The notes under the pieces: model-generated
Told to the model about the DNA's origin: nothing
The model's input: only the letters and a program-made list of their open reading frames with translations
The model's database searches: none
Made by a program: the position numbers and the translations under genes
Assembly (NCBI GenBank): GCA_003483675.1
Contig: DMYK01000520.1
Coordinates: 1-17,665, forward strand
DNA length: 17,665 nt
From: Microcoleaceae cyanobacterium UBA11344
Lineage (GTDB): Bacteria > Cyanobacteriota > Cyanobacteriia > Cyanobacteriales > Microcoleaceae
Direction of reading: 5' to 3'
Shown: positions 1-5,469 of the stretch, one piece after another
How the letters are laid out: each line of letters starts with the position of its first letter
Position numbering within the stretch: position 1 is the first letter of the stretch

Positions 1-426
1 GGCCAGGGGGCACCGCCCCTACAGATTTCGCCAACTCTCATCGGTGTGGGTTGTTTGTGGGCGATTTTAGAGGAAGCTCACATTATCATGCTGGCAATTC
101 ATCCTAGTTTTCAACGTCAGGGTTTGGGACAAGCTTTGCTTTGGGCTTTGCTAAAATCGGCTTGTGACAGACAATTAGAGCGATCGACTTTAGAAGTGCG
201 ATCGTCCAATTTGGCAGCAGTTGATTTGTACAAAAAATTTGGTTTTAAAGAAGCAGGACGGCGGAAACGATACTACGAAGACACCGGAGAAGATGCTCTG
301 GTAATGTGGCGCAGCGGTCTGGAAAAACCGGAATTTCAGCAACATTTGGCGGTTGAGAAAGTGCAAATTTGCGATCGGCTTAATCAGAAAAAATGGCATT
401 GGGCGATCGATAATTTTGAGTTGTGA
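1..426 (+). CDS. rimI: Ribosomal protein S18 alanine N-acetyltransferase RimI (3' part)
   Basis: GNAT-fold acetyltransferase that in the RimI family transfers acetyl from acetyl-CoA to the N-terminal alanine of ribosomal protein S18. The frame is open from base 1, so the 5' end lies outside the window; a GTG at 46 is inside the domain and is not the real start. Seen: 'EEAHIIMLAIHP' (strand 4), the acetyl-CoA loop 'QRQGLG', 'EVRSSNLAAVDLYKKFGF' and the RimI-type ending 'RRKRYYEDTGEDALVMW'. The C-terminus runs about 35 residues past the core. Residues encoded by the first 36 bases ('GQGAPPLQISPT') come from a GC-rich interspersed repeat apparently inserted in frame in the loop before 'IGVGCLW'. 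The stop at 424-426 directly abuts the repeat array that follows. Family assignment is confident; activity of this copy is inferred. Confidence 0.88.
   Translation, partial: GQGAPPLQISPTLIGVGCLWAILEEAHIIMLAIHPSFQRQGLGQALLWALLKSACDRQLERSTLEVRSSNLAAVDLYKKFGFKEAGRRKRYYEDTGEDALVMWRSGLEKPEFQQHLAVEKVQICDRLNQKKWHWAIDNFEL
5..20. repeat. GC-rich hairpin repeat inside rimI
   Basis: AGGGG/CCCCT arms (5-9 and 16-20) around a short loop. The surrounding bases resemble a dispersed 'ggggcaccgcccctac' repeat common in cyanobacterial intergenic DNA. Here it is translated in the rimI frame without a stop. Confidence 0.45.
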
Positions 427-700
427 GCATGAGGCTCCAGAAACCGGGTTTTTTACGAAAATACTTCGTTGCTGCCAGCAAATTCGATAAAAACCCGGTT
501 TCTTTTGTCAGTATGGACGCATGAGGCTCCAGAAACCGGGTTTTTTACGACTCGACGCATGGCCGCCCGCAAATTCGATAAAAACCCGGTTTCTTTTGTC
601 AGTATGGACGCATGAGGCTCCAGAAACCGGGTTTTTTACGACTCGACGCATTGTCACCCGCAAATTCGATAAAAACCCGGTTTCTTTTGACTGATATTTT
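427..700. repeat. Triplicated ~91-bp tandem hairpin repeat
   Basis: Three tandem units start at 427, 519 and 610, each opening 'gcatgaggctccagaaacc'. Every unit carries two complementary arms, 'agaaaccgggttttt' and 'aaaaacccggtttct' (439-453 and 489-503 in unit 1), so each can form a 15-bp stem with a loop of about 35 nt. Units 2 and 3 are nearly identical; unit 1 differs in the loop. A short relative with arms close together lies at 3476-3508. The array begins immediately after the rimI stop and may help end its transcription, but there is no clean stem-plus-T-run. This is a REP-like element with unknown mobility. Confidence 0.85.
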
Positions 701-727
701 CAATATATCCTAATTTTGGCTCAAAAA

Positions 728-863
728 CTATAGTAAATTTACGGTATAAAATACCGCAAAAAAGCTTTAATCTGTATCTCAAGATGTTGTTTTCGTTAAT
801 GGCTGCTACAAACGAAAACAAACTCACGGTTGTGGGTGAAGCCTTTCAAAACAGGAATATCCA
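728..863 (+). promoter_or_regulatory. Conserved leader of PEP-CTERM gene, copy a
   Basis: This 5' region is shared almost base for base with 1560-1697 and, on the minus strand, 11342-11480. It holds a dyad at 742-756 (CGGTAT, 3 nt, ATACCG), the motif 'gcaaaaaagcttta', a stem formed by GTTTTCGTT (789-797) and AACGAAAAC (811-819), and then 'caggaatatcca' before the ATG, which gives AGGA as ribosome binding site. The dyad could be a protein operator and the stem an RNA element; both roles are inference. No -10/-35 pair could be assigned with confidence. Confidence 0.6.
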
Positions 864-1481
864 ATGAACATAAAATATGGACTGACCGCTATCCTTGGGA
901 CATATTTAATATCCACATTCGCAGGAGCGACCGCTATGGCAGCCACAATAGGAGGCACAATTAGGGTTGATGTAAGTAAGGGCGACTTTGCGGGTGTCTA
1001 CACTGGTGACTTTGCCTATGACGATACACATTTGACCAAAATCGGCGATGAATTCATGACCATCAATGGTCGTGGAAGTCGCACTCGACCAGGACTGCTA
1101 TCTCTTAACTTTAGATTTCTGGACTTTGCTGATGGCATAACTCCTGTTACCTATACGGTCAGAGATGTTGACGGATTTCCAGACTATCCGCTTTTGTATT
1201 TCGAGAACGGACTTCCAACTCAATTTGGCTTCCAAGTTGCTCCGGGAAATGATGGCGGAGTTTGGGGTGGAAATAACGGATTTATGTTTGTCGATCCTGG
1301 GATATTTAAGTTCGTCTTGCGAAATGGAACTATTGGAGGTGAGGGGAGTGTGACCTTAGAAATTAACGAATCTCCTCCTACTCCCGTACCAGAGAACGCC
1401 TCCCCCTTGGCCTCATTGTTGGCCTTTTTGGGCTTGGGTGGAGTTCACTTGTGGAGAAAGTCTAAAAAGGCAAACAAATAA
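864..1481 (+). CDS. PEP-CTERM sorting domain protein (paralog a)
   Basis: Exported protein of 205 residues with unknown function. Residues 1-26 are a Sec signal peptide (MNIKYG, hydrophobic core, cleavage near 'AMA-ATI'). The middle is rich in beta-type and Gly/Asp residues, with no recognised enzyme motif. The C-terminus is a PEP-CTERM signal of the cyanobacterial form: 'VPENASP' (about 175-181), a hydrophobic helix 'LASLLAFLGLGGVHLW' and a basic tail 'RKSKKANK'. In this family the tripartite signal is read by an exosortase, which releases the protein to the envelope or matrix; no exosortase gene is in the window. The ATG at 864 is preceded by AGGA at good spacing. It is followed by tandem paralog b and mirrored by a decayed third copy at 10728-11341. 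Signal assignment is firm; the role is unknown. Confidence 0.85.
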   Translation: MNIKYGLTAILGTYLISTFAGATAMAATIGGTIRVDVSKGDFAGVYTGDFAYDDTHLTKIGDEFMTINGRGSRTRPGLLSLNFRFLDFADGITPVTYTVRDVDGFPDYPLLYFENGLPTQFGFQVAPGNDGGVWGGNNGFMFVDPGIFKFVLRNGTIGGEGSVTLEINESPPTPVPENASPLASLLAFLGLGGVHLWRKSKKANK

Positions 1482-1559
1482 TCATCTTTACCAACCTAAC
1501 TTGAAGCTGGGCGTAGATCGAATTACTGAGATTTTCAAAACATCTAGTTATTTGTGGCA

Positions 1560-1697
1560 AAAAACTCTAGTAAATTTACGGTATCAAATACCGCAAAAAA
1601 GCTTTATTCTTTGTCTCAAGATGTTGTTTTCGTTAATTGCTACACACGAAAACAAACTCACTGTTGTGGGCGAAGCCTTTCAAATCAGGAATATCTA
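1560..1697 (+). promoter_or_regulatory. Conserved leader of PEP-CTERM gene, copy b
   Basis: Near-identical to the leader at 728-863. The dyad is at 1579-1593 (CGGTAT, 3 nt, ATACCG). The hairpin GTTTTCGT (1626-1633) / ACGAAAAC (1646-1653) is kept, although the loop is 3 nt shorter than in the other copies. AGGA lies upstream of the ATG at 1698. Conservation concentrated in stem arms and dyad suggests a functional element; recent duplication is the alternative explanation. Confidence 0.6.
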
Positions 1698-2330
1698 ATG
1701 AACATAAAATATGGACTGACCGCTATCCTGGGAACATATTTGATATCCACATTCGGAGGAGCGAGCGCTATGGCAGCCACAATAGGAGGCACAATCAAAG
1801 TCAAGGTCGATGTCGCCTACGTCACCGATCCCAAATTCGCAGGGGTATACACTGGTGACTTTTCCTACGACGATACCCATCTGACCAAAGTCGGCACAGA
1901 GTTCCTGGTCATGAATGATGGTGACTATCAAGCTCGACCAGGATTGCTATCCCTGAACTTTAGATTTCTGGACTTTGCGGAAAGTTTAACTCCTGTGACC
2001 TATACGGCCAGTGATGATTTAAACTTCCCAGATAACCCTGTTTTGGCTTTTGAGAACGGAGTTCCCACTCAATTTGGCTTCAACGTTTTTGGGGTAAATA
2101 AGAGTGGAGTTTTGGATGGAAATAACAGATTTATGTTTGGAGATCCGGGGATATTTCAGTTCTTCTTGCGAGATGGAGCTGTTACAGGTGGGGGGCTTGT
2201 GACCTTAGAAATTAATGAATCTCCTCCTACTGCTGTACCGGAGAACGCCTCCCCCCTCGCCTCATTGTTTGCCTTTTTGGGCTTGGGTGCAGCTCACTTG
2301 TGGAGAAAGTCGAGAAAGGCAAACAAATAA
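1698..2330 (+). CDS. PEP-CTERM sorting domain protein (paralog b)
   Basis: 210-residue exported protein, a tandem paralog of the gene at 864. The ATG at 1698 is chosen over upstream in-frame starts because it gives the same MNIKYG signal peptide after the same ribosome binding site. The signal peptide ends near 'AMA-ATI'. Shared core blocks include 'FAGVYTGDFSYDDTHLTKVG' and 'PGLLSLNFRFLDFAE'. The C-terminus has 'VPENASP', a hydrophobic helix and the basic tail 'RKSRKANK'. It is closest to the third copy at 10728-11341, with which it shares 'FMFGDPGIFQFFLR' and 'ALVTLEI'-like blocks. A lipase start codon lies 34 nt downstream with a strong AGAGGA site, suggesting a PEP-CTERM/lipase-RTX transcription unit. 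Function is unknown; surface or matrix location is inferred from the sorting signal. Confidence 0.86.
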   Translation: MNIKYGLTAILGTYLISTFGGASAMAATIGGTIKVKVDVAYVTDPKFAGVYTGDFSYDDTHLTKVGTEFLVMNDGDYQARPGLLSLNFRFLDFAESLTPVTYTASDDLNFPDNPVLAFENGVPTQFGFNVFGVNKSGVLDGNNRFMFGDPGIFQFFLRDGAVTGGGLVTLEINESPPTAVPENASPLASLFAFLGLGAAHLWRKSRKANK

Positions 2331-2364
2331 TCATCTTTACCAACCTAACTTGAGAGGAATGAAC

Positions 2365-2487
2365 GATGACAGCGATAGATACTCCGTTTTTGGTGACAGG
2401 TGGCGAAACTAACAGACCACCTACCAATGCTTTTAGTCCAAGTCAGCGTCAAATAACTATCCGTGCGCCCTATCATCTATGGGACTA
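2365..2487 (+). pseudogene. N-terminal stub of lipase gene, cut by internal deletion
   Basis: The ATG at 2365, 34 nt after the PEP-CTERM stop and behind a strong AGAGGA site, begins 'MTAIDTPFLVTGGETNRPP', which matches the start of the lipase ORF on the opposite arm (10692). After 'TIRAP' at about 2470 the lipase sequence stops and the frame reads 'YHLWD' and then TAA at 2485-2487. The DNA at the break jumps straight into RTX-coding sequence. Relative to the right arm, the net loss between matching codons is 879 nt. The stub carries no catalytic residue (the GHSLG serine, Asp and His are all gone). This is a clear deletion remnant. Confidence 0.85.
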
Positions 2488-3299
2488 ACAAAAACGACAC
2501 ATTAATAGGAACTGGTATTTTTGGGAAATATTACAACAACAACGGCAACCATACTTATTATTTTGGGGATGGGGACGACATCGTTTCTGCTGGCACGGGT
2601 AATGACATCATCTTAGGCGGGAAAGGAGTTGACGCCCTTGATGGCGGAGAGGGGAATAATTCGATTTTTGGTGAGGATGGTGATGATTTTCTCAGTGCTG
2701 GCGCAGGTGATGACACCATCTTTGGCGGGAATGGCAATGACAACATTACCGGCAGAAATGGGAACAATACCATCCGTGGCGACCAGGGCGATGACAATAT
2801 CACGGCTGGTACTGGTAATGATACTATCTTTGGCGGAGCTGGAAATGACAACATCTTGGGCGGCGATGGCAGGAATACCATTCGTGGTGAGGAGGGTAAT
2901 GATTATCTCACTGGTGGAAATGGCATTAATATCTTGTTTGGTGGTTTGGGAAACGACACTCTCGGAGGTGGTACCGGTCAAAACATATTAAGAGGTTCAG
3001 AAAACAACAGTCTGTCTAATGTTGAAGTAGATACTTTAATTGGCAATAGCGGTAAATCCCTTAACGTATTTTATATTGGTGATAGTACCAGAAATTGGTA
3101 CTCAACCGCAGGTCTGAATGATTACGCCAAGATAGAGAAATTCAATGCAGCAACTGATATAATTTTGGGTGGCGTGAATATTGAGGCGCAAAACTTCTTC
3201 ACTCAAACTTTTCTCTGGTCTGGAAGTGAATTGATTGCAAAGATTGAGGGTCTTTGGGCTTCGCAACTAGAGTCGCAGTTCCCTACAAGGATATTTTAG
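2463..3299 (+). CDS. RTX-type calcium-binding repeat protein, N-truncated
   Basis: Open frame of 278 residues starting at a GTG inside the lipase stub, so the start is uncertain. After 'IYGTNKNDT' come 16 consecutive nonapeptides of the GGxGxDxux type (residues 35-178), which in RTX proteins bind Ca2+ as a parallel beta-roll. The C-terminal 100 residues ('DTLIGNSGKSLNVFYIGD', 'DYAKIEKFN', 'ATDIILGGVNIEAQNF', ending 'PTRIF') match the right-arm RTX ORF and are typical of cyanobacterial RTX proteins, whose C-terminus usually carries the type I secretion signal. No transporter gene is nearby. The gene lost its lipase part through the upstream deletion, so it may be a relic or may survive as a bare Ca-binding export substrate. 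Confidence 0.7.
   Translation: MRPIIYGTNKNDTLIGTGIFGKYYNNNGNHTYYFGDGDDIVSAGTGNDIILGGKGVDALDGGEGNNSIFGEDGDDFLSAGAGDDTIFGGNGNDNITGRNGNNTIRGDQGDDNITAGTGNDTIFGGAGNDNILGGDGRNTIRGEEGNDYLTGGNGINILFGGLGNDTLGGGTGQNILRGSENNSLSNVEVDTLIGNSGKSLNVFYIGDSTRNWYSTAGLNDYAKIEKFNAATDIILGGVNIEAQNFFTQTFLWSGSELIAKIEGLWASQLESQFPTRIF
2673..2888 (+). repeat. Tandem duplication of four RTX nonapeptides
   Basis: Units 5-8 (2673-2780) and units 9-12 (2781-2888) are near copies: 'GAGDDTIFG' pairs with 'GTGNDTIFG', and 'RNGNNTIRG' pairs with 'GDGRNTIRG'. The right-arm RTX ORF has 12 units and no such doubling, so a 108-nt in-frame duplication happened on this arm after the two copies split, or was lost from the other. Confidence 0.75.
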
Positions 3300-3440
3300 G
3301 ATTGACCTTTTCCCCCAACGCAGCAGGGGCACAATTTAGATGCGATCGCCCAGATACCTCTCTCCCTCTCGCCCTCCCAAACCAACAGATTATTTAGACG
3401 CGCAGCAGCTTAGGGGCGGGTTTAGGGTATAAATTGTGCA

Positions 3441-3538
3441 TATACAGCAAATTGCAGGTTTATGAAGTACATCCCAGAAACCCGGTTTCATCAAGAAACC
3501 GGGTTTCGCGTATCTACTTACCTGAAAAGTGCTGTATA
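3441..3538. repeat. Short terminal-inverted-repeat element, copy A
   Basis: It opens 'tatacagca' (3441-3449) followed by 'aggtttatgaagtaca' and closes with 'tgctgtata' (3530-3538). Inside is the hairpin 'gaaacccggtttc' / 'gaaaccgggtttc'. The same end sequences recur at 14359-14538 and 15599-15704. No coding capacity. The rest of 3300-3664 holds a HIP1 octamer near 3341 and no gene. Confidence 0.65.
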
Positions 3539-3543
3539 ACTCA

Positions 3544-3562
3544 GCACAGTCTTTGACCGTGC
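3544..3562 (+). terminator. Degenerate hairpin terminator after RTX gene
   Basis: GCACAGTC, TTT, GACCGTGC form a stem with one A-C mismatch, followed by only three T. It corresponds to the perfect terminator at 8918-8936 on the other arm, so it is probably a weakened copy, separated from its gene by the inserted element at 3441-3538. Confidence 0.45.
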
Positions 3563-3664
3563 TTTCGTGGTATAGTGATTTTTTTGATTAACTGGTCTGA
3601 CTTGAAAGTCTGAAACTTCAACGTTAGAAAAGAATCTAAATCCTGTTTAAGGCTAAAGTGAATC

Positions 3665-4228
3665 ATGGATACTAGAAACTTAGATGACCAGGTAGAAAGT
3701 ACCGAAAATGGAGCGATCGAATTTGCAGATCAATTCCAGAATGCAGCCGCAACTTCTGCGACTTCACAAAAAGAATTAAATGCAGAAAAGCTAGGACTTG
3801 TCTACTTCATTCGGCACGGTGAAAGCACCAGTAACGAACGCAACATTTTTGCCGGAGTTCTGGATGTTGACCTCACATCATTTGGCCGATTGCAAGCGCG
3901 TCAAGCAGGTTCTGACCTGAAGAAAAAAGGTACAAAATTTGATGCAGTATATGTCTCTCACATGAGACGCGCTAGGCAAACCTGTGAAATCGCTCTTGCT
4001 TCCCCAGTTTTATCCGTGCTTTGGGGCGGTAATCTTGATCCGTCGGCTGTCTTGTCAAGAACGTTATCAATTGTTGCTCCCCTGGCGCTTCTGGCTACAT
4101 TAAAGGTTGCCAATTTACCCATTAACGTTGACAAAAGGCAAGCTAAGCAAGGCAGAAGCTCAGGATGCTTATATCCTACTTGTGAACCCAAACTTTTTCC
4201 TTTGGGCGGCTCTTTTCATCGGTGTTAG
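3665..4228 (+). pseudogene. Truncated histidine phosphatase (phosphoglycerate mutase family) fused to membrane-protein fragment
   Basis: Residues 44-111 are the first half of a histidine-phosphatase domain: 'YFIRHGESTSNERN' with the RHG catalytic motif (His51), 'LTSFGRLQARQAG', and 'VSHMRRARQTCEIA' with the conserved arginines. These enzymes move or remove phosphate through a phosphohistidine. After about residue 112 (base ~4000) the match ends: the second catalytic His and its surrounding half are missing, and the frame continues into a hydrophobic stretch ('TLSIVAPLALLATLKVANLP') that belongs to the membrane/EF-hand gene read downstream in another frame. The ORF closes at 4228 in out-of-frame sequence. 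The first ~40 residues are an unrecognised polar leader. ATG at 3665. This is a deletion chimera and is unlikely to be an active phosphatase. Confidence 0.75.
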
Positions 4229-4655
4229 TGCAACTACTGCGGATGTGAAGTATGCAGTTTTTTGGGCAGCACTGGGATTTTTCTGCATTCCACTTGTCGA
4301 GCAGATATTGTTTATGACTTCATTCAGCAATGACATATTGAGAGAAACACTGCGCTCTTCGAGAGTAGCAACAGAAGATGTTAAAAAGCTTTTCCTGCAA
4401 TTGGATACTGATGGCAGTAAGTCGCTCGCTCGAACTGAGATTATGGATTTGTTAGGGCTAATCGAAGATATGACAACAGGCGAACGTAGCTCTGAAGAAG
4501 TCAGAAGCTACGTCACTGATTATCTTTTTAACATTCTTGACAGCGATAAAAATGGCACTGTTGATTTAGCAGAGTTAGAAGAGTACATATCAACCTATGG
4601 GTTGGTTGCCAACCTGAACGTTGTCTCTGCTATTGCATCCCCAGTTGGAGCATAA
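4107..4655 (+). pseudogene. Membrane-anchored EF-hand protein, 5'-truncated and frameshifted
   Basis: The frame has two or more hydrophobic segments ('FFLWAALFIGVSATTADV', 'YAVFWAALGFFCIPLVEQI') followed by a soluble domain with two canonical EF-hand loops, 'DTDGSKSLARTE' and 'DSDKNGTVDLAE', both with Asp at 1 and 3 and Glu at 12. This suggests a Ca2+ sensor on a membrane. The listed start at 4107 is only a TTG; an upstream membrane segment lies in the frame of the preceding ORF, so a frameshift falls near 4100-4130 and the true N-terminus was probably lost at the phosphatase junction near 4000. The C-terminal EF-hand part is intact to the stop at 4653-4655. The product family is not named; a Ca-regulated membrane role is inferred. 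Confidence 0.65.
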
Positions 4656-5053
4656 GTGGCGATCGCCCAGAGTTGATACTAATGGAGCTGACAGAACCTT
4701 TGTAAATTCTGTCAGATCTAAGTTCAATAACTCGCAATTTACAGATTCCGTTTCTCCACTGTTCGTCAATTTCAATATTGAAAAACCTAGTTCAGGCAAT
4801 TAATATGCAATGAACTTGTTAGATCGGGTTCCCTTAAACAGTTATAATTAGAAGAGGCCTGAGATTTGCTGAGGTAGATTCTTTATTATAAGTAGTTACC
4901 AGAACCTGATATTAGAACTCAAAGTCGGGAAAATGCAGCAAATAAACTCTCGCGTGCCAAATACTATATCAAAAGAATTCATCAGAGCTGGTATACTAAA
5001 AAAAACCTGTCTTTAGACAAGGGATCGTCAACTTTAAACAGAGAAACAAAATT
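4656..5053 (+). other. Intergenic region before globin
   Basis: No gene seen. It contains a HIP1 octamer near 4659 and a 9-bp stem at 4688-4696/4707-4715 (ctgacagaa / ttctgtcag) without a following T-run. The last ~70 bases probably hold the promoter of the globin gene; no -10/-35 pair was convincing. Confidence 0.5.
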
Positions 5054-5341
5054 ATGTCTTTAAATGTTGAACTTTTAGAGCAAAATTTCCAGAAAATTAA
5101 ACCTCACGCGGGAGAATTTGCCGCCAGCTTCTACGAAAACCTGTTTGCCGCTCACCCACAAGTGCAACCACTGTTGGCCCAAACTAATATGGAAAAACAA
5201 CGGAAACTTTTGTTAGCCTCTTTAGTCTTGGTAGTAGAAAATCTTCGCAAGCCAGAGGTTTTAGAGAAGGCTCTCAAAAATCTAGGAGCAAAACACGTTG
5301 GATATGGGACAATTCCCGAACATTACCCCGCAGTAGTATAA
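5054..5341 (+). CDS. Globin domain protein, C-terminally truncated
   Basis: 95 residues of a bacterial globin of the Vitreoscilla/flavohemoglobin type, which bind heme and O2 or NO. Helices A to F are present: 'FAASFYENLFAAHPQVQPLL' spans the B-C-D region, and the probable proximal heme ligand is His81 in 'GAKHVGYGTIPEHYPAV'. Single-domain relatives run to about 135-150 residues, so helices G and H are missing. The reading ends at TAA (5339-5341) right after 'HYPAVV'. In the +1 frame 'IKALV' could continue the 'GxALL' block for a few codons before another stop, pointing to a small frame lesion plus a deletion. Stable heme binding is doubtful. The ATG at 5054 is the natural start (MSLNVELLEQNF). 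Neighbours are EF-hand and cyclase genes. Confidence 0.8.
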   Translation: MSLNVELLEQNFQKIKPHAGEFAASFYENLFAAHPQVQPLLAQTNMEKQRKLLLASLVLVVENLRKPEVLEKALKNLGAKHVGYGTIPEHYPAVV

Positions 5342-5469
5342 AAGCTTTGGTGTGCTGAAATGTGATCGCCAACAATAATGAGAGATTACCCTTTAATTCT
5401 AATTCTTAAGCAATGATAAAAATCAGGGGAAATAAGAGAAATCAGGCAAATAATATCAGGAAAAATCCG

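Larger units (their letters stand above)
1508..3562 (+). repeat. Left arm of large inverted duplication
   Basis: From the region after PEP-CTERM copy a (around 1508) through leader b, PEP-CTERM b, the lipase-RTX remains and a terminal hairpin, this segment matches the reverse complement of 11535-8918 in gene order and, over long stretches, in base sequence. Spacing between the PEP-CTERM stop and the lipase ATG is the same in both arms (34 and 35 nt). The arms differ by an 879-nt net deletion and a 108-nt repeat gain in this arm. Exact ends need an alignment. Confidence 0.8.

Noticed and set aside
427..700. Regular repeats resembling a CRISPR array
   Set aside because: Units are ~91 bp and nearly identical throughout, with long internal inverted arms; there are no short repeats with unique spacers and no cas genes.
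728..863. Known riboswitch in the PEP-CTERM leader
   Set aside because: No conserved core of cobalamin, c-di-GMP, c-di-AMP, glutamine or TPP classes could be recognised; left as an unassigned regulatory element.
2558..2991. Long ORFs on both strands within the RTX repeat region
   Set aside because: They are alternative-frame readings of the GGxGxDxux repeats with periodic low-complexity translations; no own start signals.
5413..5469. Upstream ATG of the cyclase as the true start
   Set aside because: It adds a polar, Asn/Lys-rich stretch before the membrane anchor; the ATG at 5470 has a better AGGA site and gives the normal N-terminus.
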